A stretch of DNA of 54,461 nt from an uncultured Erysipelotrichaceae bacterium (GCA_947167125.1 CAMVGT010000010.1:1-54461); one strand, 5' to 3'. Counted from the stretch's first letter, positions 41,499 to 53,809 are shown. Numbers and translations are program-made. Notes: a model not told the origin generated them from the letters alone.

Positions 41499-42955
41499 AT
41501 CTCAGAATGATGATGCGCATCTTCGCGTACATACTTCTGGTGGAAGCGGCACTGATGCTGCCGCCGGCTCTGATCAGCCTGTTCCTTCATGAACATGCAT
41601 CGATGCTTGCATTCTTCATGAGCATGGGAATCATTCTTGCGATTGCAGGAGTGATGTTCCTGATCAGCCGGAAAGCGGACGGACGCAGATTCTACGCAAG
41701 AGAAGGCCTGGTCACCACCGGAATCAGCTGGATTCTGCTCGGTGCCTTAGGCTGTCTGCCGTTCTATCTTTCCGGGGCAATCCCCAGCTATGTGGACGCG
41801 CTGTTTGAAATGGTTTCCGGTTTTACCACAACCGGTTCTTCAATACTGAAGAATGTGGAAATCCTGCCGAAGGGCGTTCTCTGGTGGAGATCCTTCTCGC
41901 ACTGGGTCGGAGGCATGGGTGTTCTTGTCTTCCTGATGGCAATTGTTTCCCTTTCAGGAAAGAACCAGGGATTCGGTCTGCATATCATGCGTTCGGAATC
42001 ACCGGGTCCTGCTGTAGGCAAAATGGTGCCGAGAATCAAGGATACATCCAAGATTCTGTACTGGATCTACACCGGTCTTACCGTGATCAATATTATTCTT
42101 CTGAAGCTCGGCGGTCTTTCATTCTTCGATTCCTGCTGTCTGGCATTCGGCACTGCCGGTACCGGCGGCTTCGGACTGCTGAATGATTCCTTCGCCAGCT
42201 ACAGTCCGTATATCCAGTACGTCACAACTCTGTTCATGCTGCTGTTCTCGGTCAACTTCTCGGTTTACTATCTGATTCTTCTGAAGAAATTCAAAGCGGC
42301 ATTCGGCGATGAAGAATTCAAGCTCTTCTGGGCGATGGTATTTGTCGCAACAACACTGATCGTGATCAATGTCCGTCCGCTCTACAGCACATTGGAGGAA
42401 ACAATCCGCCACAGCGCATTTACAGTCGGCACACTTATGTCGACAACCGGATATGCGACAACAGACTTCGATCTCTGGCCATCATTCTCCAAAGCAATTG
42501 TTGTGCTGCTGATGTTCTGCGGAGCCTGTGCCGGAAGCACCGGCGGCGGCTTCAAGCAGATCCGTCTGCTTCTGTTATGGAGAAGCCTCAGAAGAAACAT
42601 TCATACTTCACTGCATCCTTCGGAAGTGCGTGCCATCTGTGTGAACAAGAGACCGATTGATGAGCACATTCTTCACAACACGCACGCATATCTTGTGGCA
42701 TATGTGATTATTGTCATCATCAGTGTTCTTGTGATCTCTCTGGACGGTTTCAGCTTTGAAACAAACTTCACAGCAGTCATGGCAACACTGAACAACATCG
42801 GACCCGGTCTTGCCCAGGTCGGACCGACATGCAACTTCAGCGGATATTCCGATTTCTCGAAACTGGTTCTGACAGCGGACATGCTGGCAGGCAGACTGGA
42901 AATCTATCCGATGTTAATTCTTCTTTCCAGAAGCACCTGGAAGAGGGCAAGATAA
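41495..42955 (+). CDS. trkH: Trk potassium uptake channel subunit TrkH
   Basis: This 486-residue membrane protein carries the four pore-loop filter segments of the Trk/Ktr superfamily: FTTTGSSIL, FGTAGTGGFG, STTGYATTDF and LNNIGPGLAQVG. The presence of ten or so helices and GCAGSTGGGFKQIRL matches TrkH. It works with TrkA immediately upstream to import potassium. Confidence 0.95.
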   Translation: MNLRMMMRIFAYILLVEAALMLPPALISLFLHEHASMLAFFMSMGIILAIAGVMFLISRKADGRRFYAREGLVTTGISWILLGALGCLPFYLSGAIPSYVDALFEMVSGFTTTGSSILKNVEILPKGVLWWRSFSHWVGGMGVLVFLMAIVSLSGKNQGFGLHIMRSESPGPAVGKMVPRIKDTSKILYWIYTGLTVINIILLKLGGLSFFDSCCLAFGTAGTGGFGLLNDSFASYSPYIQYVTTLFMLLFSVNFSVYYLILLKKFKAAFGDEEFKLFWAMVFVATTLIVINVRPLYSTLEETIRHSAFTVGTLMSTTGYATTDFDLWPSFSKAIVVLLMFCGACAGSTGGGFKQIRLLLLWRSLRRNIHTSLHPSEVRAICVNKRPIDEHILHNTHAYLVAYVIIVIISVLVISLDGFSFETNFTAVMATLNNIGPGLAQVGPTCNFSGYSDFSKLVLTADMLAGRLEIYPMLILLSRSTWKRAR

Positions 42956-42957
42956 TC

Positions 42958-42981
42958 AAGTCTCCTGCGGGAGACTTTTTA
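42958..42981 (+). terminator. Terminator of trkA-trkH
   Basis: AAGTCTCC (42958-42965) pairs with GGAGACTT (42970-42977), loop TGCG, then TTTTT. Confidence 0.9.
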
Positions 42982-43019
42982 CATGGCGTGATGACTTTGT
43001 ACAGTGTTAATATGAAAGC

Positions 43020-44786
43020 ATGCTTGAAAGAAGACAGATTGAAATACTGATGAATTTTCTCTCGCATTCAAAGGCGGTAAAAGGCCATGAAATTGCAGAC
43101 CGGTATCATGTCACATCGCGGACTGTCCGAAATGATATTCAGGCAATCAATGAATATCTGGATGAATTCGATGTCAGAATCAGTGCGGATAAAAAAGCCG
43201 GCTATTTCCTGAGTGAAGAGAACAGTCTGAAACTGCGCAGGGAAAAGGTGATTGAAAAGATTTCGGAAGGAATGGATTTCGAACTTCCGCAGACATCCAA
43301 CGAGCGTGTTGTCTATCTCATGTACAGCATGCTGTTCGGAAATGAATACAGCAGCACCGATATTGAAGATCTGTTTTACATATCGCCTTCAGCTGTATAC
43401 GGTAATCTGAAAGCTCTGGAGAATCTTCTGAATAAGAAAACATTTCTTAAACTGCGGAAAGAAAACAATGTATATTCAATTTCAGGGACAGAATCAGACT
43501 GCAGGTCCGTGATCAGCGGCGTTTATACCCAGCGGCGCAATGTCATGCTGGAAATCAAATATTCCCGTTTTATCACCGGTGATGAATCTTTCTGGAATGT
43601 CATTGATTTTCTCAGCAGCGTGATCATGGAGTATTCCGCAGAGTGCGGATTTGATCTGATCGGAGACAGTGTTTACGGGTTTGCGGTGGATATCGCCCTG
43701 AGCTATCAGAGAAACAAACAGGGATTTCGGATTGAGCCGCAGGAAGGCGAACTGAATGAATACGGTCTGAAGCTGAAGAAGATGCTGTGTGAGAAGGACC
43801 GGATATTTGAATTGCTGGAAGAGGATGATTATATCTATCTTCAGAACAGGCTTGCCGCAAAAGAATATCTGAATCATCCGGTTCTTCATATTTCCCGGGA
43901 AACAGAAGAATGCTATCAGGAATATGCATTGCTGCTGAAGAAATTCGGCATTGCCCTGAAAAAAGAGACAATGATGAAACTCGAGATGGAGAGAATTGTC
44001 TTCCGTCAGCGCCGTCATTATTATTTTGAAGTCCACAGAAAACATGAGATTTTCGATCACGATCCGGACTGCTATTATCTGGCGCAGATCCTGAAATATT
44101 ACATGGAGAAAAAATTCCCGGACATCAGACTTACCAAAAGCGATACTGCGGTATTATCCGTTTCTCTCAAGGGAGCCCTGATCCGTCCGGCTATGAAAGC
44201 AGTGATTGTTACAGATGCCAGTCCATGGGTGGCAGAAGAAATCCGTGATAAGATCACCGGTGCTTTCATGCAGGAAATTGCAGTTCAGGATACAATGTCC
44301 CACTATGCGTTTGAGCGGATCCATCCTTCGTGTGAATGTGTGATCTCTACAGAACCTCTGTACAGACCGGATGTCCCGGTTATCATCATCGGAAGAACCG
44401 TAACGGAACAGACAATCGAAACGATCCGCAGAAGAATCCAGGTTGACCATAAAGAGGTGATCGCATATTCATCGATGGAAAGGTCTGTAAGTTTTGAAGC
44501 GGCAGTACTGGATCAGATCAGGAAACTGTATGTGAATCAGGAAATCGGATCTTTGGATTTTGAATATATCGAAAAGAATCTTTATCAGTCTTTTATCTGC
44601 TTTCCTAAAGGAAATGAGCTGGTGATCACATTCCCGCTGATTTCTGCCAATCATCTGAAAGAATATGCATTTTCAGTGAAAGAACCATTTGCATATGACG
44701 GAAGAGAATATACTGAATTCAGTCTGATCGTATTCCCGCTCAATGAAATAAACCGCATCAACCTGCATCTCCTCTCTGTTTCCTAA
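43020..44786 (+). CDS. PRD-domain transcriptional regulator of the PTS/GH operon
   Basis: This 588-residue BglG/MtlR-type regulator has an N-terminal helix-turn-helix (about 8-58), a second winged helix (about 75-130), two PTS regulation domains (about 170-390) and a C-terminal EIIB-like fold with AVIVTDASPW (the usual cysteine is absent). It would bind DNA and be switched by PTS phosphorylation, controlling the EIIC-GH1-GH3 genes downstream. A -10-like TACAGT at 43001-43006 suggests a leader of only about seven bases; the ribosome binding site is poor (GAAAGC). The gene ends inside a terminator. Confidence 0.88.
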   Translation: MLERRQIEILMNFLSHSKAVKGHEIADRYHVTSRTVRNDIQAINEYLDEFDVRISADKKAGYFLSEENSLKLRREKVIEKISEGMDFELPQTSNERVVYLMYSMLFGNEYSSTDIEDLFYISPSAVYGNLKALENLLNKKTFLKLRKENNVYSISGTESDCRSVISGVYTQRRNVMLEIKYSRFITGDESFWNVIDFLSSVIMEYSAECGFDLIGDSVYGFAVDIALSYQRNKQGFRIEPQEGELNEYGLKLKKMLCEKDRIFELLEEDDYIYLQNRLAAKEYLNHPVLHISRETEECYQEYALLLKKFGIALKKETMMKLEMERIVFRQRRHYYFEVHRKHEIFDHDPDCYYLAQILKYYMEKKFPDIRLTKSDTAVLSVSLKGALIRPAMKAVIVTDASPWVAEEIRDKITGAFMQEIAVQDTMSHYAFERIHPSCECVISTEPLYRPDVPVIIIGRTVTEQTIETIRRRIQVDHKEVIAYSSMERSVSFEAAVLDQIRKLYVNQEIGSLDFEYIEKNLYQSFICFPKGNELVITFPLISANHLKEYAFSVKEPFAYDGREYTEFSLIVFPLNEINRINLHLLSVS

Positions 44787-44819
44787 CACATAGGAAATAG
44801 GAAAAATGCAGGTTTTTTT
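44760..44819 (+). terminator. Terminator between the PRD regulator and the PTS operon
   Basis: ACCTGCAT (44761-44768) pairs with ATGCAGGT (44806-44813), with TTTCCTA/TAGGAAA (44779-44785, 44791-44797) inside, then TTTTTT. It overlaps the last nine codons and stop of the regulator. Confidence 0.82.
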
Positions 44820-44870
44820 ATCCTGATTAAACTTGAGAGTGTAAGCAGAAAGCTTGAAAGGGGTAAACAA

Positions 44871-47595
<2,725 letters not shown>

Positions 47596-47606
47596 GGAGA
47601 ACAGAA

Positions 47607-49826
47607 ATGAAAAAGACGGTGAAAGACGGTATCGCAAGATACGAACTGGCTGACGGCAGAATCCTTGCGGCAGCTGATGAAGAAATGATCCTGGAACAGG
47701 ACGGGACAGTATTCAAGAATTATGAAAAGGACGGCGTCCTGAAGCCGTATGAAGACCACCGTCTTTCTCCTGAAGAAAGGGCAGCAGATCTCAGTGAAAG
47801 ACTGAACTATGAGCAGATCGCAGGCCTGATGCTTTACTCCAAGCACCAGACGGTCATGAAACATGATAAATACGCAAAGCTCTTCGGTGCTCATCTGTAT
47901 GACGGAAAAACACTGGAGGAAGCCGGTGTAAAAGTTTCCGCTCTTGCGGATGATCAGAAGAAATTCCTGCAGGAAGGCGTCCGCCATGTGCTGGTTTCTT
48001 CTGTGGAAAATGCGGAACTCTGCGCAGAGTGGGTCAACAACATGCAGAAGTACTGCGAAACACAGCCCTATGGAATTCCGGTCAATGTGTGTTCAGATCC
48101 CCGCCATGGTGTAAAAGGCGATGCGGAATACAATATGGGAAACGGTTCGGATATTTCCAAGTGGCCGGAAGAAATCGGTCTTGCGGCAACATTCGATCCG
48201 GATCTTGTCCGTCAGTTCGGTGAAGTGATGGCAAAAGAATACAGACAGCTCGGTATCGCAACTGCTCTGTCTCCCCAGATTGATCTTGCCAGCGAACCGA
48301 GATGGAGACGCTATAACGGCACATTCGGCGCGAGTGTGAAAATGAGCACTGACATGGCAAGGGCATATGTCGACGGAACCCAGACCTCCGATACGGAAAG
48401 CGGATGGGGAACACAAAGCGTCAATGCAATGGTCAAACACTGGCCGGGAGGCGGAACCGGCGAAGGCGGCAGAGATGCGCACTACTGCTATGGCAAATAT
48501 GCGGTATATCCGGGAGGCAATTTCGAAAATCATCTGAAGCCGTTTACCGAAGGTGCGTTCGCGTTAGACGGAAAAACAGGATATGCAAGCGCAGTTATGC
48601 CGTATTACACAATCTCCTATGATGTGGATCCTGCCGGAGAAAACAAAGGCAACAGCTACAGCCGTTACATCATTCATGATCTGCTGAGAGAAAAGTATCA
48701 CTATGACGGCGTTGTGTGCACCGACTGGGGCATTACAGCAGATCACGGTCCTGAAGTTGCGACATTCTCAGGCAAATGCTGGGGAACCGAAACACTCACA
48801 GTCGCAGAACGTCATGCCCTTGCCCTGGAAGCCGGTGTTGATCAGTTCGGCGGCAATAATGATCCGTCTCCTCTGTATGAAGCATATACAATGCTGGAGA
48901 AAAAAATGGGAAAGGAAGCTGCTGAAAAGAGGATCCGCCGCAGCGCATACCGTATTCTTCTGAATATCTTCCGTACAGGACTGTATGAAAACCCCTATAC
49001 AGATCCTATGAAAGCTTCAGAAGAAGTCGGATGTGCAGAATATACCGAAATGGGCTATGAAGCACAGAAAAAATCAGCAGTGCTTCTGAAGAATACAAAG
49101 AAAACACTTCCGCTGGCGGAAGGATGCAGAATCTATATCCCGAAAATGAAGACCAAGGCCGGCAGAGACTGGTTTGGAAATACATTCGCGGAACAGCTGA
49201 AACTCCCCGTAAACGCAAAAACCGCAGAAAAGTATTTCAGACTGACAGACGATCCGGAGGAAGCAGACGCTGCAGTTGTCTTTGTCAGAAGTCCCATCAG
49301 TGACGGATATGATCCTGAGAAAAAGGAATACATTCCGATTTCATTGCAGTACAGACCGTATACAGCTGAAACTGCCAGAGCGTCCAGTATCGCAAAAGGC
49401 GAACCGCTTGAAAACGATGCCGACCGTTCCTACAGAGGAAAGACTTCAATCGTGACCAACGAGGAAGATCTTGATCTGATACTGGATACATATGCGAAGA
49501 TGAACGGGAAGCCGGTCATCACCGTGATTGCGGCGAAAAAACCGATGGTCGTTTCTGAGTTTGAAAGACAGTCCGACGCAATTCTGATGCATTTCGGAAT
49601 CCAGGATGATGCAGTATTCGAACTGCTTTGCGGAAAATCCGAACCGTCAGGACTGCTGCCGTTTGCGATGCCGAAGAACATGGAGACAATTGAAGCGCAC
49701 TGCGAAGACAGACCGGATGACTATGAAGCATATACAGACAGTGCAGGTCATGTATACAGCTTCGGGTACGGTATGAATTACCGCAAAGTCATTGATGATG
49801 AAAGAACAGTCCTCTATACCCTTTAG
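47607..49826 (+). CDS. GH3 beta-glucosidase-like hydrolase, cytosolic
   Basis: This 739-residue enzyme of glycoside hydrolase family 3 has no signal peptide. VVCTDWG (nucleophile Asp) and MVKHWPGGGTGEGGRD (KH motif) are in the N-terminal TIM barrel, followed by a GH3 C-terminal domain (SAVLLKNTKKTLPL ... YSFGYGMNY). Its place behind a PTS EIIC and GH1 suggests use of disaccharides that enter by another route or of aryl glycosides. GGAG precedes the ATG; it is the last gene of the operon. Confidence 0.92.
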   Translation: MKKTVKDGIARYELADGRILAAADEEMILEQDGTVFKNYEKDGVLKPYEDHRLSPEERAADLSERLNYEQIAGLMLYSKHQTVMKHDKYAKLFGAHLYDGKTLEEAGVKVSALADDQKKFLQEGVRHVLVSSVENAELCAEWVNNMQKYCETQPYGIPVNVCSDPRHGVKGDAEYNMGNGSDISKWPEEIGLAATFDPDLVRQFGEVMAKEYRQLGIATALSPQIDLASEPRWRRYNGTFGASVKMSTDMARAYVDGTQTSDTESGWGTQSVNAMVKHWPGGGTGEGGRDAHYCYGKYAVYPGGNFENHLKPFTEGAFALDGKTGYASAVMPYYTISYDVDPAGENKGNSYSRYIIHDLLREKYHYDGVVCTDWGITADHGPEVATFSGKCWGTETLTVAERHALALEAGVDQFGGNNDPSPLYEAYTMLEKKMGKEAAEKRIRRSAYRILLNIFRTGLYENPYTDPMKASEEVGCAEYTEMGYEAQKKSAVLLKNTKKTLPLAEGCRIYIPKMKTKAGRDWFGNTFAEQLKLPVNAKTAEKYFRLTDDPEEADAAVVFVRSPISDGYDPEKKEYIPISLQYRPYTAETARASSIAKGEPLENDADRSYRGKTSIVTNEEDLDLILDTYAKMNGKPVITVIAAKKPMVVSEFERQSDAILMHFGIQDDAVFELLCGKSEPSGLLPFAMPKNMETIEAHCEDRPDDYEAYTDSAGHVYSFGYGMNYRKVIDDERTVLYTL

Positions 49827-49854
49827 AAAAGACGTTCATCGTCTTTTCTTTTTT
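49825..49854 (+). terminator. Terminator of the PTS-GH1-GH3 operon
   Basis: AGAAAAGACG (49825-49834) is an exact inverse of CGTCTTTTCT (49840-49849), followed by Ts. It begins inside the TAG stop. Confidence 0.9.
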
Positions 49855-49916
49855 GCGTACATGCATTTAAACAATCGTTGCATCCAGATATAATGTGGAT
49901 ATCGGAGAATACTATT

Positions 49917-50687
49917 ATGAACAATCTTGTCTTTTTTGATATCGACGGCACGCTCGCAATTAAAACCGATGTGCCTGAAAGTGCGCAGGAAGCGCTCAAA
50001 GTCCTTCGCGCAGCCGGCAATAAGGTCTTTATCTGCACCGGCAGAAACCCTGCTTATGTAAAGAAATTCTTCTCGGAATATGCGGATGGATTCATCTGCT
50101 CCAACGGAAGAATGGCATTTATGGGCGATGAAGTTCTTTATGACCACCCATTAAGCAGGGAACAGATCATCGACATTGAAGAACGTCTGGAAAAGACCGG
50201 AGGCGGCTATCTTTTCAATGGTGAACATCATGGCTATTATGGCGGTGAGGAAGAAGGATATGAAGTCATCGCTTCCGTGCAGCAGGATGGATATGCAATT
50301 AAAGAAACAGATCCTGATAAGATGGATCATGTCTACGCACTGGATGTCTGGTTCCGTTCTGTGGAACACCGTCTGCAGATGGAGGAAGCAGTAAAGGATA
50401 TCTGTCTTCTCAATCCGCACGGACCGCATCCCACAGCGGATGTCACAGTGCTTGGTGTGGATAAAGGAACAGCGCTTGTGCATGTCGCTGAAAAGCTGGG
50501 TGTCCCGATTGAAAATACATATGCATTCGGAGATGGCATCAATGATCTCTGCATGCTGGAAGCAGCAGGACATGGAATTGCGATGGGCAACGCGGTTGAT
50601 CCTGTCAAAGAGAAAGCTGAATTTGTCACAACGCCGATCCTGGAGGACGGTGTGAAAAACGGTCTCAAACAGTACAATCTGATTTAA
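49917..50687 (+). CDS. Cof-type HAD-superfamily phosphatase
   Basis: This 256-residue sugar- or cofactor-phosphate phosphatase has catalytic DIDGT (8-12), CTGR (threonine motif II), Lys in KGTALVHV, and GDGINDLCML (motif IV), with the Cof-type C2b cap. A TATAAT at 49889-49894 and GGAG precede it. Substrate unknown. Confidence 0.92.
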   Translation: MNNLVFFDIDGTLAIKTDVPESAQEALKVLRAAGNKVFICTGRNPAYVKKFFSEYADGFICSNGRMAFMGDEVLYDHPLSREQIIDIEERLEKTGGGYLFNGEHHGYYGGEEEGYEVIASVQQDGYAIKETDPDKMDHVYALDVWFRSVEHRLQMEEAVKDICLLNPHGPHPTADVTVLGVDKGTALVHVAEKLGVPIENTYAFGDGINDLCMLEAAGHGIAMGNAVDPVKEKAEFVTTPILEDGVKNGLKQYNLI

Positions 50688-50691
50688 ATTC

Positions 50692-50718
50692 ATCAGCCGG
50701 CAGATACCGGCTGATTTC
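50692..50718 (+). terminator. Hairpin between the HAD and double-phosphatase genes
   Basis: ATCAGCCGG (50692-50700) pairs with CCGGCTGAT (50707-50715), followed by TTCAT. The T-run is poor, so termination may be partial. Confidence 0.6.
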
Positions 50719-50739
50719 ATCCTGAGAAAGGAATATCGA

Positions 50740-51987
50740 ATGAAAGTTTATTTTACATATGTACGCCATGGCGAAACCCTGTTCAATGAAATCAGAAGAA
50801 TGCAGGGTATGTGCGACAGTCCGCTGACAGCGGAAGGAATCGCCCAGGCGGAAAACACTGCGTCTGTTCTGCGCCATGAACATTTTGATCATATCTTCTG
50901 CTCCTCAAGTGAACGCGCATGGGATACCGCAAAGATTCTTGCGCAGTATCACCATGCCGAACCTGTCACGATGAAAGGCCTGAAGGAATTTGATTTCGGG
51001 GATCTCGATGGCGAAATGATTCCGGAAAAGGAACATATCATCCAGCCGCACCGGATTTCGGATGACTGGACCGATGTAGGCGGCGATAACTGCGAAACAT
51101 TCAAAGTCCGTGCAGAAAAGACATTCAATGAAATCCTTTCAAAATGCAAAGATCAGGATCATGTGCTTCTTGTTTCGCACGGCAGCTTCCTGACGCATTT
51201 TATGAAGACAATATGCGATGGCTATGATCAGAAAGAATTCATTGAAAGAAAGAAGAGACAGGGACTGCCGTTTGTGCCGAACTGTTCTGTTTCGAAGTTT
51301 TCTTTTGAGGATGGTACCTTCACATTCGAACAGGAACCGATGACGGCAGAAGAATGCAGGGCAAAGGAAAACAAAACCGTGACATTTTATTTTGTCCGCC
51401 ATGGTGAAACGGTCTTCAACATTCAGAAAAGAATGCAGGGCCACTGCGATTCCCCGTTAACGGAAAAAGGAATCCGGCAGGCAGAAGAAAGAAGAGAAAC
51501 CTTTCAGAATATTCCGTTTGACGCCGCATATGCTTCAACGACAGAACGTACACGCGATACCGCTTCAATCCTGTTAAAAGGAAAAGACACTCCTGCAGTT
51601 TACGACAAGCGCTTAAGGGAAGTATTCTTCGGAACATTCGAAGGAGAACATTACGAACCGCATTGGAATGAATTGATGAGAATGCATATGAATACGGATT
51701 ATTCATCCGTCGGCGGAGAAACGAAAAAAGAAGTGCAGAGAAGACTCGCATCCCTCCTGCATGAAATGATTGATACATCCAAAGACGGTTCCAATATTCT
51801 TCTTGTATCTCATGGCGAACTGTATATGTGTCTGATGGAACTGCTGTTTGATCTGAATCATCAGGATATTTATAACAGAGCGGGCAAAAACAATCCGACG
51901 CCAAATCTCGGTTATGCGGTGTTCCGATATACAAAAGGAGCCTGGAAATTGCTGAAATTGATGTCAGCAGACGATAAAAAGCTGTAA
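50740..51987 (+). CDS. Double-domain histidine phosphatase (tandem phosphoglycerate-mutase-like)
   Basis: This 415-residue protein contains two complete histidine-phosphatase domains in one frame. Domain 1 (about 1-205) has VRHGET with His10 and VSHGS with His147; domain 2 (about 214-405) has VRHGET with His221 and VSHGE with His358. Both have RMQG(M/H)CDSPLT, the acidic E(F/V)FFG-type motif and the DVGG/SVGG element, so both look catalytically complete. Single-domain relatives are about 200 residues. The likely substrates are small phosphate esters. AAAGGA precedes the start. Confidence 0.93.
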   Translation: MKVYFTYVRHGETLFNEIRRMQGMCDSPLTAEGIAQAENTASVLRHEHFDHIFCSSSERAWDTAKILAQYHHAEPVTMKGLKEFDFGDLDGEMIPEKEHIIQPHRISDDWTDVGGDNCETFKVRAEKTFNEILSKCKDQDHVLLVSHGSFLTHFMKTICDGYDQKEFIERKKRQGLPFVPNCSVSKFSFEDGTFTFEQEPMTAEECRAKENKTVTFYFVRHGETVFNIQKRMQGHCDSPLTEKGIRQAEERRETFQNIPFDAAYASTTERTRDTASILLKGKDTPAVYDKRLREVFFGTFEGEHYEPHWNELMRMHMNTDYSSVGGETKKEVQRRLASLLHEMIDTSKDGSNILLVSHGELYMCLMELLFDLNHQDIYNRAGKNNPTPNLGYAVFRYTKGAWKLLKLMSADDKKL

Positions 51988-52010
51988 AAACAGAGTTTTT
52001 CTGCTTTAAT

Positions 52011-52057
52011 ATAGGTAATTGCCTATTAATATTAATTAAATATAGGGGAATGCCTAT
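52011..52057 (+). promoter_or_regulatory. Two ATAGG-N6-CCTAT operators at the lysR start
   Basis: Inverted repeats ATAGG-N6-CCTAT lie at 52011-52026 and 52042-52057, with centres 31 bases (about three helical turns) apart. Both fit the T-N11-A layout of LysR sites. The second covers the AGGGG ribosome binding site and part of the ATG at 52056, implying tight autorepression. ATTAATATTAAT (52025-52036), a palindrome, lies between them. Confidence 0.75.
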
Positions 52058-52940
52058 GACCAAAAGACTTCTTGAAATCTATCTGACAGTGTGCGATACA
52101 GCGTCCATGACACAGGCAGCCGAACAGCTTGGAATGAGCCAGCCGTCGGTATCCGGCGCAATTGCGCAGCTGGAAAAGAATTATGAAACCAGGCTGTTTG
52201 AAAGACACGGCAAAACACTTGAACTGACATCACAGGGAAGAAGGCTGCGGCAGTATGCCGAAACAATTCTGGATCAGTATGATCGCGCATGGGAATCAAT
52301 GCATGAAACAGAGAATGCTGTTTCCGTTCCTGTCGGCATCACAAACGAAACAGCAGAAACATTCCTGCCGTCTTTGGCCAGATACCTTCTTTCGGAAAAT
52401 GCGGAAAGAAAGTTCAGCTTTAAGACCGGCACATCAAAAGAACTCATGACAAAGCTTCTTCATCATGAAATTGATTTGTGCATCGCCGACCGCAGGGAAG
52501 AAGAAAACGGACTGACCTGTCTTCCTTTATATAAAGAAGAATACTGCGCTGTATGCTCAGACAGCTATTCCAGAGAAAATTCCTTCTCGCTTGCGGAACT
52601 GAAATCTTCAAGACTTCTGTTAAGGGAAGAAGGAAGCGGAAGCAGGACATGTTTTGAAGCCGCTGCAGTCAGAAAGAGTTTCCGGATTGATCCGTTTCTT
52701 GAAGCGGAGTCGGATTTCTCTTTGATGAAGCTTGCGGAAAGCGGAATTGGGATTGCGGTGATTCCAAGGAAGCTTGCAGAAAAATCATTGAAGAAAAAAC
52801 GTCTTCATACAATCCGCATCAAAGGAGCGGATTTCAGAAGACAGTATTACCTGATATACAGAAGTGACATGTACATTGATCAGGATTATTCATCCCTGAT
52901 CGATGAAATCAAAGAATGCGCGGAAAAGGAGTATGACTGA
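52056..52940 (+). CDS. LysR-family transcriptional regulator
   Basis: This 294-residue regulator has an N-terminal winged helix (about 3-60, DTASMTQAAEQLGMSQPSVS with the SGAIAQLEKNYETRLFER wing) and a type-2 periplasmic-binding effector domain. I choose the ATG at 52056 because AGGGG is about seven bases upstream; the ATG at 52050 sits directly against that site. It is coupled to the HAD gene (TGATG overlap). The ligand is unknown. Confidence 0.93.
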   Translation: MTKRLLEIYLTVCDTASMTQAAEQLGMSQPSVSGAIAQLEKNYETRLFERHGKTLELTSQGRRLRQYAETILDQYDRAWESMHETENAVSVPVGITNETAETFLPSLARYLLSENAERKFSFKTGTSKELMTKLLHHEIDLCIADRREEENGLTCLPLYKEEYCAVCSDSYSRENSFSLAELKSSRLLLREEGSGSRTCFEAAAVRKSFRIDPFLEAESDFSLMKLAESGIGIAVIPRKLAEKSLKKKRLHTIRIKGADFRRQYYLIYRSDMYIDQDYSSLIDEIKECAEKEYD

Positions 52941-53752
52941 TGAAAGGATATCTGTTCCTTGATATTGACGGAACTCTTGTGGATTCTGCCAGGACTCATG
53001 AAATATCGAAAGAAACAATGGATGCCTTAAGAAAGGCAAAGGAAAACGGCTACGGCTGCTTTATCTGTTCTGGCAGGAATTACGGCGGACTTGCGCAGTA
53101 TACCGATATCGGAATGGATGGCTTCGTTTATGCCGACGGAGCCGGGATCCGGATTGAGGGATACGAACCTATCCTGATACCGATTGATGAAGATCTTCTC
53201 AAAGAACTTGAACATTTTGTGATCGAAGAACTTCATGGTGATATGAGCATGGCAAGTGATGACCACTTCTATGCTTCAGAAGGACAGTATGCACTCTGGA
53301 CTGAATATATGAAAGAGATGGGAAACGCATCCTTTTTTGAAAGATTGTACAGAATGGAAGACAGAGGCGATACACCGATTCTGGAAATTGATCTGGATCT
53401 TCCGGACCGTGAAACAGAAGAAATCTTCATCCGGAAAATGAATCCCCGGCTTGAATACATTTCAACGACAGCCTCCTATGGCAGAGGCTCAAGAACTGCC
53501 GGTGAAATCACAATGGCAGGAGTCACAAAGGGTGAAGGAATCCGCAGAGCAGTGGCGATGCTGGGCGGCGATATGAAGGATACCTATGGCTTTGGGGATT
53601 CGATGAATGACGCCAGCATGTTAAAAGCATGTGCAGTCGGTGTCTGTATGGGAAACGGCGCGGATGAACTGAAGCAGATCGCGGACTATGTGACGGATGA
53701 CATCAATGAAAACGGTCTGGCCAACGCTTTCCGGAAGTTCGGGATCATCTGA
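52940..53752 (+). CDS. Cof-type HAD-superfamily phosphatase
   Basis: This 270-residue protein has DIDGT (8-12), CSGR (threonine/serine motif II), Lys in TKGEGIRRAV and GDSMNDASML (motif IV), with a C2b cap. It starts inside the lysR stop (TGATG), so it is probably the regulator's main target besides itself and may turn over a phosphorylated metabolite that the regulator senses (inference). Confidence 0.9.
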   Translation: MKGYLFLDIDGTLVDSARTHEISKETMDALRKAKENGYGCFICSGRNYGGLAQYTDIGMDGFVYADGAGIRIEGYEPILIPIDEDLLKELEHFVIEELHGDMSMASDDHFYASEGQYALWTEYMKEMGNASFFERLYRMEDRGDTPILEIDLDLPDRETEEIFIRKMNPRLEYISTTASYGRGSRTAGEITMAGVTKGEGIRRAVAMLGGDMKDTYGFGDSMNDASMLKACAVGVCMGNGADELKQIADYVTDDINENGLANAFRKFGII

Positions 53753-53809
53753 AAAGATCCTGACTGTATGCATGTCCACATAAAAATTCAAAAAATTGCA
53801 ATTAATTAG

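Noticed and set aside
44760..44819. Possible BglG-type antiterminator site before the PTS operon
   Set aside because: The terminator is real, but no sequence like a ribonucleic antiterminator overlaps it, and the regulator has DNA-binding domains rather than an RNA-binding one.
51416..52063. 215-codon frame antisense to the double phosphatase
   Set aside because: Opposite a protein with intact catalytic motifs; no family features.
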